A DNA stretch of 64,000 bases from Alphaproteobacteria bacterium 65-37 (GCA_001897995.1 MKRV01000236.1:1-64000); one strand, 5' to 3'; shown: positions 17,177-26,532, counted from the first letter of the stretch. The notes: generated from the sequence alone by a model not told the origin. A program made the numbers and translations.

Positions 17177-18258
17177 AGGAGGCGGGCTCGACCGCCACTC
17201 CTACCGTTCCTCCCGCGCCTGCCGCCGTCTTCCACCCTTCGGCCGCCCTTCCTCGCTCGGCGCCGGCCCGGGTGAAGGGCGGTTCCTCCCGCCGGGTGGC
17301 GGCGCTCAAGCTCCTGCGGCGACGGCTGATCCAGGCCGTGCCGCTGATGCTGGGTGTCGTGGTCATCAATTTCGGCCTGATCCAGCTCGCGCCCGGCAGC
17401 TTCCTCGAGCTGATGACGGCCGAGAACCAGGTGAGCGATCCCGCCACCATCGAGCTTCTGCGCAAGACGTACGGGCTCGAGGACCCGGTCTGGATGCAGC
17501 TCCTGAAATACATCTGGGCGCTGCTGCAGTTCGATTTCGGCTTCTCCTACCGGCAGAACATGCCGGTGATCCAGGCGATCTGGATGCATCTGCCGGCGAC
17601 CCTGCTGCTGATGGTGTCGAGCATCACGCTTGCCGTATCGGTCGGCGTCGCGGCCGGTGTGGTGGCCTCAATGAAGGTCCGCACCTTCTGGGACAGCCTG
17701 GTCTCGGTCGCGGCCATGTTCTTCTACGCCGCACCGAGCTTCTGGCTCGGCATCATGCTGATCGTGCTGTTCGCCGTGAAACTCGGCTGGCTGCCGGTCG
17801 GCGGCATGATGAAGATCGGCGGTGGCGGCGGGGTGCTCGACATCCTGCACCACCTCATCCTGCCGACTTTGGCGCTCGGCCTGTTCTATGCCGCGACCTA
17901 CACCCGCGTCATGCGCTCCTCGATGCTGGAGGTGGCGCAGGCCGACTTCGTGCGCACCGCGCGCGCCAAGGGGCTGAGCCGCAACAAGGTCACGATCAAC
18001 CACGTGCTGCGCAACGCACTGCTGCCCGTCGTCACCATCCTCGGCGTCCAGATGGGCACCGTGCTGGCCGGCAGCGTGGTGATCGAGAGCGTGTTCAGCT
18101 GGCCGGGAATCGGTTCGCTGCTGTTCGACAGCGTGAGCTCGCGCAACTATCCCGTGGTGCTCGGCATCATGGTGCTGGGCTCGCTGGTCGTCATCGCCGC
18201 CAACATCACCGTCGACCTCGTCTATATGTGGCTCGACCCGCGCATCGAGATCCGCTGA
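17161..18258 (+). CDS. DppB-type ABC transporter permease
   Basis: A 365-residue inner-membrane permease of the oligopeptide family. After an unusual ~45-residue Ala/Pro-rich cytoplasmic leader it has the standard start LKLLRRRLIQAVPLMLGVVVINF, about six helices, and the EAA-loop MLEVAQADFVRTARAKGLSRNKVTINHVLRNALLP, which contacts the ATPase. The ATG at 17161 overlaps the receptor stop by 16 bp. Its stop overlaps the next ATG (TGATG at 18256-18260). The leader could mean that the true start is an internal codon nearer LKLL, but no better ribosome site is evident. Confidence 0.9.
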   Translation: MAGELKEAGSTATPTVPPAPAAVFHPSAALPRSAPARVKGGSSRRVAALKLLRRRLIQAVPLMLGVVVINFGLIQLAPGSFLELMTAENQVSDPATIELLRKTYGLEDPVWMQLLKYIWALLQFDFGFSYRQNMPVIQAIWMHLPATLLLMVSSITLAVSVGVAAGVVASMKVRTFWDSLVSVAAMFFYAAPSFWLGIMLIVLFAVKLGWLPVGGMMKIGGGGGVLDILHHLILPTLALGLFYAATYTRVMRSSMLEVAQADFVRTARAKGLSRNKVTINHVLRNALLPVVTILGVQMGTVLAGSVVIESVFSWPGIGSLLFDSVSSRNYPVVLGIMVLGSLVVIAANITVDLVYMWLDPRIEIR

Positions 18259-19112
18259 TGGCAAGCTTCGCCTCCTCGCGCTTCGAGTTCCTCGGCCGCT
18301 TCGCACGCAATCGCGGCGCACTGGCCGGTGCCGGCCTGATCCTGGTGGTCGCCCTGATGGCTGTCTTCGCCTCGATCCTCTATCCCGGCGATCCGCTGCG
18401 CATCGTCGGCATGCCGGAACTGTGGCCGGGCGAGGATCCCGAGTTTCCGCTGGGCACCGATTCGCTCGGCCGCGACATCCTCGCCATGATCGTGCATGGG
18501 GCGCGGGCGACCCTGCTGATCGGGCTGTTCGCCTCGGCCGTCGCCACCTTCATCGGCGTCGGCGTGGGCGCCACGGCGGGTTACTTCGGCGGCTGGGTCG
18601 ACGAGATCGTCATGCGACTCGCCGAGCTGTTCCAGACCATTCCCAACCTGATCTTCGTGCTCACCATCGTGGTGATCCTGGGCTCGACCCTCGACAACAT
18701 CGTCATCGCCATCGGCGTGGTGAGCTGGACGCCGATCGCGCGCATGACGCGAGCGGAGTTCCTGGCGCTGCGCGACCGCGAGTTCGTGCAGGCCTGCCGC
18801 TCCATGGGTATGGGCGACTTCAAGATCATCGTGACCGAGATCCTGCCGAACGCCCTGCCGCCGGTCATCGTGCTGTCCTCGCTGGTCGTGGCCGGCGCCA
18901 TCCTGTTCGAATCGGCGGTTTCCTTCCTCGGCCTCGGCGATCCCAACGTCGCGAGCTGGGGCAGGCTGGTCGGCGACGGCCGGCAGCTCATCCGCAGCTC
19001 CTGGTACATCTGCGCCATTCCCGGCGTCGCCATCATGCTCACCGTGCTCTGCCTCAACCTGGTCGGCGACGGGCTGAACGATGCGCTGAACCCCAAGCTC
19101 AGGGATCGCTGA
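18258..19112 (+). CDS. DppC-type ABC transporter permease
   Basis: A 284-residue second permease. Typical OppC features are an N-terminal helix (NRGALAGAGLILVVALMAVFASIL), a periplasmic segment ending FPLGTDSLGRDIL, and the coupling loop EFLALRDREFVQACRSMGMGDFKIIVTEILPNALPP. The C-terminus GDGLNDALNPKLRDR is the family hallmark. Its ATG shares one base with the preceding stop codon, so translation is coupled. It pairs with the 17161-18258 permease to form the membrane channel. Confidence 0.92.
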   Translation: MASFASSRFEFLGRFARNRGALAGAGLILVVALMAVFASILYPGDPLRIVGMPELWPGEDPEFPLGTDSLGRDILAMIVHGARATLLIGLFASAVATFIGVGVGATAGYFGGWVDEIVMRLAELFQTIPNLIFVLTIVVILGSTLDNIVIAIGVVSWTPIARMTRAEFLALRDREFVQACRSMGMGDFKIIVTEILPNALPPVIVLSSLVVAGAILFESAVSFLGLGDPNVASWGRLVGDGRQLIRSSWYICAIPGVAIMLTVLCLNLVGDGLNDALNPKLRDR

Positions 19113-19115
19113 GCC

Positions 19116-20171
19116 ATGTCGCACGCGCGCATTGCACCGGACCGCGGGCCTCCAGGCCCGCTCTTGAAGGCGGGCCTGGAGGCCCGCGGTCCGAAGATTG
19201 CCGCTCCTCTTGAAGTGCGCGATCTGCGCACCACGCTCTTCACGCGCCGCGGCGAGATGAAGGCCGTCGACGGGCTGAGCCTCACCGTCGGCGCCGGCGA
19301 GACCGTGGCCCTGGTCGGCGAATCCGGCTGCGGCAAGTCCCTGTCGGCGCTGTCGATCATGCGCCTGCTGCCCGACCCACCGGCCCGCATCGTCGGCGGC
19401 GAAGTGCGGCTGAACGGGCGCGACATCGTCGCCTTGTCCGAAGACGACATGCTCGATGTCCGGGGCAAGGAGATCGGCATGATCTTCCAGGACCCGATGA
19501 GCTCGCTGAACCCGGTCGCCACGGTCGAAAAGCAGATCGTCGAGGTACTGACGGCCCATGCCGACCTCAGCCGCAGCGCGGCGCGCGCCCGGGCCCTCGA
19601 ACTGCTCGAATTGGTCGGCATGCCCGACGCCGCCCGCCGGCTCGACGCCTATCCGCACCAGCTCTCCGGCGGCATGTGCCAGCGGGTCGTGATCGCCATG
19701 GCGATCGCCTGCAGCCCGTCGGTGCTGATCGCCGACGAACCGACCACGGCGCTCGACGTCACGGTGCAGGCGCAGGTGCTGGCGCTGCTGAAGAAGCTGC
19801 AGGCCGATGCCGGCATGGCGATGATCTTCATCACCCACGATCTCGGCGTGGTGGCGGAGACGGCCGACAGGGTCGTGGTGATGTATGCCGGCCGCAAGGT
19901 CGAGGAAGCGACCGTCGACGACCTCTTCGAGGCACCCCTGCATCCCTACACGGTCGGGCTGATCGGCGCGACGCCGACTCCGGGCGCGGAACGTGCCGAA
20001 CGCCTGGCCGATATCCCCGGCATGGTGCCGCCGCTCAATGCCCTGCCCCAAGGCTGTGCCTTCGCCCCACGCTGCAAGCGCGTGATGGAGCGGTGCCTCG
20101 GTGAACGGCCGGCATTGCGGGAAACCGCCCCCGGCCGGCTGGTCGCCTGTTTCGCCGTCGAAGGGGGCTGA
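19116..20171 (+). CDS. DppD-type ABC transporter ATP-binding protein with palindrome-encoded N-terminal insert
   Basis: A 351-residue ATPase with Walker A GESGCGKS, Walker [14 protein letters not shown], signature LSGGMCQRV, and a C-terminal oligopeptide-family domain with CAFAPRC. The core ([11 protein letters not shown]) begins only at about residue 33. The residues before it, including [17 protein letters not shown], are encoded by a perfect 24-bp-arm inverted repeat (19138-19193). The insert is in frame and leaves the ATPase intact. The only other in-frame candidate is a GTG inside LEV, which would clip the first beta strand. AGGG lies about 15 nt upstream of the chosen ATG. Confidence 0.9.
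   Translation: MSHARIAPDRGPPGPLLKAGLEARGPKIAAPLEVRDLRTTLFTRRGEMKAVDGLSLTVGAGETVALVGESGCGKSLSALSIMRLLPDPPARIVGGEVRLNGRDIVALSEDDMLDVRGKEIGMIFQDPMSSLNPVATVEKQIVEVLTAHADLSRSAARARALELLELVGMPDAARRLDAYPHQLSGGMCQRVVIAMAIACSPSVLIADEPTTALDVTVQAQVLALLKKLQADAGMAMIFITHDLGVVAETADRVVVMYAGRKVEEATVDDLFEAPLHPYTVGLIGATPTPGAERAERLADIPGMVPPLNALPQGCAFAPRCKRVMERCLGERPALRETAPGRLVACFAVEGG
19138..19193. repeat. Perfect 24-bp-arm palindrome inside the DppD coding sequence
   Basis: The arms at 19138-19161 and 19170-19193 are exact reverse complements, separated by TCTTGAAG. The element is 56 bp, over 75% GC, and starts 22 bp after the ATG. It has no equivalent elsewhere in the window. Size, symmetry and sharp edges suggest a mobile REP/MITE-like or protein-coding palindromic element rather than a normal gene part. 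Confidence 0.8.
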
Positions 20172-20176
20172 GCGTC

Positions 20177-21154
20177 ATGTCACCTTCAACGTCACCTTCC
20201 GGATCGTCCTCGGCGTCGCTTCTGTCTTTGCGCGACGTCCATGTCCGCTTCAACACCGCCGCCGGCGTGGTCCGCGCCGTGAGCGGCGTCAGCCTCGATC
20301 TCGCGGTCGGCGAGACCCTGGGGCTGGTGGGCGAGTCGGGCTGCGGCAAGTCCACCTTGGGCAAGGCGATCATGAAGCTCGTTCCCGCCGCGGCCGGCGA
20401 GATCCGCGTCGAGGGGATCGACATCGCGCCGCTGGGACGCGCCGAGCTCACCGACATGCGCCGCAAGGTGCAGATGATCTTCCAGGACCCCTACGGCTCG
20501 CTCAATCCGCGGTCGACCGTGGGGCGCTCCGTGGCCCAGCCCATGGTGCTGGCCGGTTGGAAGCCGGACGCCATAGCCGCGCGGCTGGAGACGCTGCTCG
20601 GCTGGGTCGGCTTGCCGTCGGAGGCCAAGCAGCGCTTCCCGCACGAATTCTCCGGCGGCCAGCGGCAGCGAATCGGCATTGCTCGGGCGCTGGCCCTCGG
20701 CCCCAAGCTGATCATCTGCGACGAGCCGGTCTCCGCCCTCGACGTCTCAGTGCGCGCCCAGGTGATCAACCTGCTCGAGGACCTGAAGACCGAGTTCGGC
20801 GTCTCCTATCTCTTCATCAGCCATGATCTCAGCGTGGTCGAGCATATCGCCGACCGCGTGGCGGTGATGTATCTCGGCACCCTGGTCGAGGTCGGCGGCC
20901 GCGACCAGATCTGGCGCACCCCGCAGCATCCCTACACCAAGGCGCTGCTGGCGGCCGCGCCGATCGCCAATCCCAAGATCGCGCGGATGCGCCAGCGCAC
21001 GGTCCTGCAAGGCGAGCTGCCGAGCCCGCTCAATCCGCCGGCCGGCTGCCCGTTTCATTCGCGCTGCCCGATCGCCCAGGATCGCTGTAGGTCCGAGCGG
21101 CCGGAACTGAGGCCTGTGAGCAACGGTGCGCAGGCGGCGTGCCATTTCGTCTGA
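20177..21154 (+). CDS. DppF-type ABC transporter ATP-binding protein
   Basis: A 325-residue second ATPase of the oligopeptide transporter. It has Walker [11 protein letters not shown]-loop MIFQDPYGSLNPR, signature FSGGQRQRIGIARAL, Walker B LIICDEPVSALDV and the switch His in FISHDLSVVEH. The C-terminal half contains NPPAGCPFHSRCP, the Cys-containing tail of the oligopeptide family. It follows the DppD gene after 5 bp and is the last gene of the transporter set. A heterodimer with the 19116-20171 product would power import. Confidence 0.93.
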   Translation: MSPSTSPSGSSSASLLSLRDVHVRFNTAAGVVRAVSGVSLDLAVGETLGLVGESGCGKSTLGKAIMKLVPAAAGEIRVEGIDIAPLGRAELTDMRRKVQMIFQDPYGSLNPRSTVGRSVAQPMVLAGWKPDAIAARLETLLGWVGLPSEAKQRFPHEFSGGQRQRIGIARALALGPKLIICDEPVSALDVSVRAQVINLLEDLKTEFGVSYLFISHDLSVVEHIADRVAVMYLGTLVEVGGRDQIWRTPQHPYTKALLAAAPIANPKIARMRQRTVLQGELPSPLNPPAGCPFHSRCPIAQDRCRSERPELRPVSNGAQAACHFV

Positions 21155-21174
21155 CAGCTCTATATGATCGGCGC

Positions 21175-21732
21175 ATGAAACGACGCGCCCTGTCGGCCGG
21201 CCTTGCCGCGCTCCTGCTCTCCCCCCTCGCGGCTACGGCACAAACGATGGAGTTCGCCTGCCCCGATCCGGGCACGACCTTCACCTACGACAGCGGCGTC
21301 AAGGTCGTGGCGCGCGGCCGCGAGGGCATGACCTGCCTCATGGAGCGGGTCGGCGGCGGCTCCTTCAAGCTTTCCGCCCTGCTGTTCGATAACCCCTCAC
21401 CGGACGGCGCCGACATGTCGGCCTATATCGCTGCCCTGCGGCCCGACCGGTTGTGGCCCCTGCAGGTCGGCAAGAAGATCGAGGCGCATTACAGCGTCGG
21501 CGGCAACAGTTGGGCTTATGTCCTCACCGTGGTGCGCTATGAGCGGCGCACCGGCCCCGCCGACAAGATGATCGACACCTTCCTGATCGAAATGACGGAG
21601 CAGGGCAGCAAAGGCCAGCGCTCGGTCTCGCGCTGGTGGATCTCGCCCGCCGACAAGTTCGCGATCCGCTACGATTTCAGCGACGGCGCCGGCAAAGCCA
21701 ACCGCGCAGTCGTGACCAGCGTAACCCATTAG
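21175..21732 (+). CDS. Secreted protein of unknown function
   Basis: A 185-residue protein starting at the ATG at 21175, with a short Sec signal (KRRALSAGLAALLLSPLAATA) cleaved before QTMEFACPDPG. The mature part has two Cys residues early (FACPDPG and MTCLM), which could form a disulfide, and a Trp-containing stretch (SVSRWWISPADKFAIRYDF). I recognise no family. It follows the transporter genes by 20 bp and precedes the copper cluster by 60 bp, so its operon membership is unclear. It could be co-transcribed with the ABC genes. Confidence 0.6.
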   Translation: MKRRALSAGLAALLLSPLAATAQTMEFACPDPGTTFTYDSGVKVVARGREGMTCLMERVGGGSFKLSALLFDNPSPDGADMSAYIAALRPDRLWPLQVGKKIEAHYSVGGNSWAYVLTVVRYERRTGPADKMIDTFLIEMTEQGSKGQRSVSRWWISPADKFAIRYDFSDGAGKANRAVVTSVTH

Positions 21733-21792
21733 TCGCAGTTTTGTGACCCGCCACCCCTTGGCACCGTAAAAAGGCAGGCGCATCTTCCGCTC

Positions 21793-22131
21793 ATGACGCG
21801 CCTGCGCGCCCTTTCCGCTTTTCTCGCCTGTCTCGCTGTCTTGGCGAGCGGCGTCATGGCGGTGGCCGCGGCCATGCCAGGCGTATCGACTGCCGTCGAG
21901 CGCAGCGCGGCGACCAATGCACCCTGCAGCCACTGCGATGACTGCGATGGCGTGCCCTGCCCGATCCCGATGCCTGCCTGCGCGCAGGTCGGCGGCAGCG
22001 GTGTGCCGGTGCTCGCCGCCATGGCAATCGACCTGCCGGCTATCGGTTCGAGCTCGATCGACTGGCCTGTCGCCAGCACCAGCCTGAGCGGCCTGTCTCC
22101 CCCTCCCGACCCTTTCCCTCCGCGCGCCTGA
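21793..22131 (+). CDS. Small Cys-rich secreted protein, probable metal-related
   Basis: A 112-residue protein with an N-terminal hydrophobic export signal (LSAFLACLAVLASGVMAVAA). A compact Cys/His cluster, CSHCDDCDGVPCPIP, continues to a further Cys in MPACAQ, giving five Cys and one His within about 20 residues. It lies 97 bp upstream of cusB in the same direction. Small periplasmic Cys/Met/His proteins often accompany Cus systems (CusF is the known example), but this is not CusF by sequence. A periplasmic copper-binding or sensing role is inference from the motif and position. Confidence 0.55.
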   Translation: MTRLRALSAFLACLAVLASGVMAVAAAMPGVSTAVERSAATNAPCSHCDDCDGVPCPIPMPACAQVGGSGVPVLAAMAIDLPAIGSSSIDWPVASTSLSGLSPPPDPFPPRA

Positions 22132-22228
22132 TCCTTCGCCGATCTGTTTGATCCGGCGATTTGATCTGACGGTCTAGGCCGGCGCCCCGTGCTCGCTATC
22201 GGGCGCGTCCGGCAGTGCGGAGGATTCC

Positions 22229-23422
22229 ATGAAGTTCGTCTCGTCGCGGCCCGGCCTCGCCGGCGCCGTTCTGTTCGCCGTGCTTGGGCTCGGCCTTGGC
22301 CTGGCGGCAGCGCAGCCGGCTGCCGCCGATGCGGCCTGCAATGGCGGCAAGGTCAAGTACTACCGCAATCCCATGGGCACGCCCGACACCTCGCCGATCC
22401 CGAAGAAGGATTCCATGAACATGGACTACATCCCGGTCTGCGAGGACGAGACCGGGACGAACCCGGGTGCCGTCACGATCGGCCTCGACAAAGTGCAGCG
22501 CCTGGGTGTGCGCACGGCCGAGGTCCAGGAACGGGCACTGAGCCGAATCGTGCGCGCCTTCGCCAGCCTGCAGTTCGACGAACGCCGCCAGAGCGTCGTG
22601 GCACCGCGCTTTGCCGGCTGGATCGAGAAGCTCCTGGTCAACGCCGTCGGCGATCCGGTGACGCGCGGCCAGCCCCTGTTCGAGGTCTACAGTCCCGAGC
22701 TCAATGTGCTGCAGCAGGAATGGCAGCTCGCCGGCCGCACCGCCTACGCCACCGACAAGCTACACAACCTCGGCTATCCCGAGGCCGAGATGGAGAAGCT
22801 GCGGCGGGGCGAACGGCCGCGTACCGTGACCATTCGGTCCCCCGCGACCGGCACCGTCATCGACAAGACGGCGATCGAGGGAGCGCGCTTTCAGGCCGGC
22901 GATCCGCTGTTCCGCATCGTCGACACCTCCAGCATGTGGGTGATCGCCGAAGTCTACGAACAGGACCTCGCCTACGTGAAGGTGGGCGACATGGCCCGCA
23001 TCACCGTGAACGCCTGGCCCAACCGCAGTTTCGAGGGCAAGGTCACTTTCATCTACCCAGGCCTCGGCAAGGAAAGCCGCACCGCACGACTGCGGATCGA
23101 AGTGGCCAATCCCGACGGCCTGCTGCGCGCCGACATGGCCGCCACGGCGGAGATCGCCTCGCCCCTCGAGGGCAGCCGCGTCGTCGTGCCGGACTCCGCG
23201 GTGATCGACAGCGGACGGCGGCAGGTGGTGCTGGTTGAACGCGGCGAGGGCCGCTACGAGCCGCGCCCCGTGAAACTCGGCGCCCGGGTTCCGGGCTTCG
23301 TCCAGGTGATCGACGGCCTCACGGCAGGCGAGCGCGTCGTCACCCAGGCGACCTTCCTGATCGACGCCGAGAGCAACATCCGCGCCGCGCTGGCCGCCTT
23401 CAATGCCGGAGAAAAGCAGTGA
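22229..23422 (+). CDS. cusB: CusB-type RND efflux periplasmic adaptor
   Basis: A 397-residue membrane-fusion protein with a signal peptide (to about AAQPAAADA). A CusB-like heavy-metal-binding segment (KVKYYRNPMGTPDTSPIPKK followed by DSMNMDYIPVC) lies at residues ~40-72. Barrel and lipoyl domains follow (FAGWIEKLLVNAVGDPV, and IRSPATGTVIDKTAIEGARF). The Met residues of NPM and DSMNMDY are the expected Cu(I) ligands. GGAGG precedes the ATG. The stop overlaps the GTG of the pump. It bridges the inner-membrane pump to an outer-membrane channel; no channel gene is adjacent, so the one at 52702 or another must serve. Confidence 0.9.
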   Translation: MKFVSSRPGLAGAVLFAVLGLGLGLAAAQPAAADAACNGGKVKYYRNPMGTPDTSPIPKKDSMNMDYIPVCEDETGTNPGAVTIGLDKVQRLGVRTAEVQERALSRIVRAFASLQFDERRQSVVAPRFAGWIEKLLVNAVGDPVTRGQPLFEVYSPELNVLQQEWQLAGRTAYATDKLHNLGYPEAEMEKLRRGERPRTVTIRSPATGTVIDKTAIEGARFQAGDPLFRIVDTSSMWVIAEVYEQDLAYVKVGDMARITVNAWPNRSFEGKVTFIYPGLGKESRTARLRIEVANPDGLLRADMAATAEIASPLEGSRVVVPDSAVIDSGRRQVVLVERGEGRYEPRPVKLGARVPGFVQVIDGLTAGERVVTQATFLIDAESNIRAALAAFNAGEKQ

Positions 23423-26400
23423 TCGCCAGCATCATCCGCTGGTCGGCCCGCAACATCCTGCTGATGGTGATCGCCGCCGCTTCCGTTGTCGGTGGCGGCC
23501 TGTTCGCCGTCGGCCGGCTGTCGCTCGACGCCATCCCCGATCTCTCCGACACGCAGGTGATCGTCTACACCGAAATGCCGGGCCAGGCGCCTCAGGTGGT
23601 GGAGGACCAGGTCACCTATCCCCTCAGCACGGCCCTTCTCGCCGTGCCGAAGAGCCGGGTGGTGCGCGGCTTCTCGTTCTTCGGCGTGTCCTTCGTCTAT
23701 GTGATCTTCGAGGACGGCACCGACATCTACTGGGCCCGCAGCCGCGTACTCGAATACCTGAATTCGGCGGCACAGCGGCTTCCGGCCAATGCCCGCCCGA
23801 CCTTGGGACCCGACGCGACCGGCGTGGGCTGGGTCTATCAATATGTCGTCCTGGGCGCCGACCGCACGCTCGCCGAACTGCGCTCGCTGCAGGACTGGTA
23901 CGTGCGCTTCGGCCTCGCCAAGGCTCAGGGCGTCGCCGAAGTGGCGAGCGTCGGCGGCTTCGTGCGGCAATACAACGTCGTTCTCGACCCGGTGAAGCTG
24001 CGTAGTTTCGGCATTCCGCTCGGCCGGGTGATCGAGGCCATCCGCCAGTCCAATCGCGAGACCGGCGGCCGGGTCGTGGAAATGACCGAAACCGAGTTCA
24101 TGGTGCGCGGCCGCGGCTACCTACGGGACGCCGCCGACCTGGAGCTGATCGTGCTGAAGGCCGGCGGACCCACGCCGATCCTGATCCGCGATGTGGCGCG
24201 GGTCGAGCTGGGCCCCGACGAGCGACGCGGCCTGAGCGAGCTCGACGGCGAGGGCGAAGCGGTCGGCGGCATCGCCGTGCAGCGCTTTGGACAGAACGCG
24301 CTCGACGTCATCGATCACGTGAAGGCGAAGCTCGGCGAGATCGCCGACGGTCTTCCCGAGGGCGTGCGCATCGCGGCGGTCTATGACCGCTCCGAGCTGA
24401 TCCATCGCGCCATCGCCACCCTGAAATGGACCCTGATCGAGGAAAGCCTCGTGGTCGCCGCCGTATGCATGGTGTTCCTGCTGCATGTCCGTTCGGCGCT
24501 GGTCGCCATCGTGACCTTGCCGATCGGCGTGCTGATGGCCTTCATCGCCATGCAGGCGCTCGGCATCGGTTCCAACATCATGAGTCTGGGCGGCATCGCG
24601 ATCGCGATCGGCGCCATGGTCGACGCCGCCATCGTCATGATCGAAAATGCCCACAAGCATCTCGAACGGCTGGAACCCGGCCGCTCGCGCCGCGAGGCGA
24701 TCGTCGCCGCCGCGGTCGAGGTCGGGCCGGCGCTGTTTTTCAGCCTGCTGGTCATCACCGTCTCCTTCCTGCCGATCTTCGCCCTGGAGGATCAGGAGGG
24801 ACGGCTGTTCAAGCCACTGGCCTGGACCAAGAGCCTGGCGATGGCCGCCGCCGCCCTCCTGTCGGTGACGCTGGTGCCGGCCCTGATGATGCTGTTCGTG
24901 CGCGGCCGCCTGGTCCCGGAGCATCGCAATCCGATCAACCGGCTGCTGATCTTCGTCTACCGGCCGCTGATCCGATGGGTGCTGAAAGCACGGCTGCTGA
25001 CCGTCGCCATCGCGCTCGCAGCGATGGCCGCCGCCCTCTGGCCATTGTCGCGTCTCGGCGCCGAATTCATGCCGACCCTCGACGAGGGCACCTTGATGTA
25101 CATGCCGGTCACGCTGCCCGGCCTCTCGGTCACCAAGTCGGCCGAGCTGCTGCAGACACAGAACAAGATCATCAAGTCGTTTCCCGAGGTCGCTTCGGTG
25201 TTCGGCAAGGCCGGTCGCGCTGCGACGGCCACCGATCCCGCACCGCTCGAAATGTTCGAGACGGTGATCAACCTCAGGCCCCGCGAAGAATGGCGGGCCG
25301 GCATGACGACGGAGCGGCTGATCGCCGACATGGACGCCGCCCTGCAGTTTCCCGGCGTCAGCAATGCCTGGACGATGCCGATCAAGGCCCGCATCGACAT
25401 GCTGGCGACCGGCATCCGCACGCCGGTCGGAGTCAAGATCCTGGGGCGCGACTACGCCCAACTCGAGCAGACGGCCCGCCAGGTCGAGGCAGCGATCCGT
25501 GCCGTTCCCGGCACGACCGCCGCACATGCCGAACGGGTCACCGGCGGCTACTTCCTGGAAATCCTGCCGCAGAGGTCCCGGCTCGCCCAGTACGGCGTGA
25601 TGATCGAGGAGGTGCAGCAGGCCGTCGCCAGCGCGCTCGGCGGCGAGACGGTGACGACCACGGTCGAAGGCCGCGAACGCTATTCGGTGACGGTCCGCTA
25701 TCCGCGCGACTTCCGTTCCGACCCGCGCGCCATCGCCTCGGACGTGCTGATCCCCACCATGCAGGGCGGCATGCTGCCGCTCGGCCAGCTGGCCGAGATC
25801 GCGCTGACACAGGGGCCGACATCGATCCGGACCGAGAACGCCCAGCTCGCAGTCTATGTCTATGTCGACTTCCGCGACCGCGACCTCGCCGGCTATGTCG
25901 CCGACGCCCGGCGTGCGGTGCAGGAAACAGTGACTTTCCCGCCCGGCGCCTACGCCATCTGGAGCGGTCAGTTCGAGTATCTCGAGCGGGCCGAGGCCAA
26001 GCTGCGGTTGGTCGTCCCGGCGACTCTGCTGCTGATCTTCGTTCTGCTCTATCTCAACTTCGGACGCCTGACCGAGACCCTGATCGTCATGCTGTCGCTA
26101 CCCTTTGCCCTGGTCGGCGGCCTCTGGCTCGTCTGGTGGATGGGCTTCAACATGAGCGTGGCCGTTGCCGTCGGCTTCATTGCGCTGGCCGGCGTCGCCG
26201 CCGAAACCGGCGTGGTGATGCTGATCTACCTCGACCAGGCCCTCGCCGCGCGCCGCGCTCGCTGCACCGAGGAAGGACGCGCCTTCACCCGCGCCGACCT
26301 CGACGCGGCAATTATGAGCGGCGCCGTCGAAAGGGTGCGGCCCAAGATCATGACGGTGACGGCAATCGTCGCGGGCCTTCTGCCGATCCTGTGGAACCAT

Positions 26401-26532
26401 GGCACTGGCTCCGAAGTGATGCAGCGTATCGCCGTGCCGATGATCGGCGGCATGGCGAGCTCCACCCTGCTCACCCTGCTGGTGATCCCGGCGATCTACG
26501 CGCTGGTGAAACGCCTGCCATTGAAAACTTAG
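23419..26532 (+). CDS. cusA: CusA-type Cu(I)/Ag(I) RND efflux pump
   Basis: A 1037-residue proton-driven heavy-metal exporter. Helix 4 reads AIGAMVDAAIVMIEN, the AXGXXXD pattern of the monovalent-cation HME4 group. The three methionines that carry Cu/Ag in E. coli CusA (573, 623 and 672) correspond to Met562 (YMPVTLPG), Met612 (LEMFET) and Met661 (RIDMLAT), a constant offset of -11. The N-terminus IIRWSARNILLMVI and the LDAIPDLSDTQVIVYTEMPGQ block are standard. The GTG start at 23419 overlaps the cusB stop. The function, export of Cu(I)/Ag(I) from periplasm or cytosol, is well supported. Confidence 0.94.
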   Translation: MIASIIRWSARNILLMVIAAASVVGGGLFAVGRLSLDAIPDLSDTQVIVYTEMPGQAPQVVEDQVTYPLSTALLAVPKSRVVRGFSFFGVSFVYVIFEDGTDIYWARSRVLEYLNSAAQRLPANARPTLGPDATGVGWVYQYVVLGADRTLAELRSLQDWYVRFGLAKAQGVAEVASVGGFVRQYNVVLDPVKLRSFGIPLGRVIEAIRQSNRETGGRVVEMTETEFMVRGRGYLRDAADLELIVLKAGGPTPILIRDVARVELGPDERRGLSELDGEGEAVGGIAVQRFGQNALDVIDHVKAKLGEIADGLPEGVRIAAVYDRSELIHRAIATLKWTLIEESLVVAAVCMVFLLHVRSALVAIVTLPIGVLMAFIAMQALGIGSNIMSLGGIAIAIGAMVDAAIVMIENAHKHLERLEPGRSRREAIVAAAVEVGPALFFSLLVITVSFLPIFALEDQEGRLFKPLAWTKSLAMAAAALLSVTLVPALMMLFVRGRLVPEHRNPINRLLIFVYRPLIRWVLKARLLTVAIALAAMAAALWPLSRLGAEFMPTLDEGTLMYMPVTLPGLSVTKSAELLQTQNKIIKSFPEVASVFGKAGRAATATDPAPLEMFETVINLRPREEWRAGMTTERLIADMDAALQFPGVSNAWTMPIKARIDMLATGIRTPVGVKILGRDYAQLEQTARQVEAAIRAVPGTTAAHAERVTGGYFLEILPQRSRLAQYGVMIEEVQQAVASALGGETVTTTVEGRERYSVTVRYPRDFRSDPRAIASDVLIPTMQGGMLPLGQLAEIALTQGPTSIRTENAQLAVYVYVDFRDRDLAGYVADARRAVQETVTFPPGAYAIWSGQFEYLERAEAKLRLVVPATLLLIFVLLYLNFGRLTETLIVMLSLPFALVGGLWLVWWMGFNMSVAVAVGFIALAGVAAETGVVMLIYLDQALAARRARCTEEGRAFTRADLDAAIMSGAVERVRPKIMTVTAIVAGLLPILWNHGTGSEVMQRIAVPMIGGMASSTLLTLLVIPAIYALVKRLPLKT

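Noticed and set aside
19138-19193. Rho-independent terminator between the permease and ATPase genes
   Set aside because: It is inside the coding frame, has no U tract, and the downstream genes are needed for the same transporter.
21764-21775. CueR-like MerR operator before the Cys-rich gene (CCTT...AAGG)
   Set aside because: Only short flanks match and the spacer symmetry is poor, so it is not strong enough to call.
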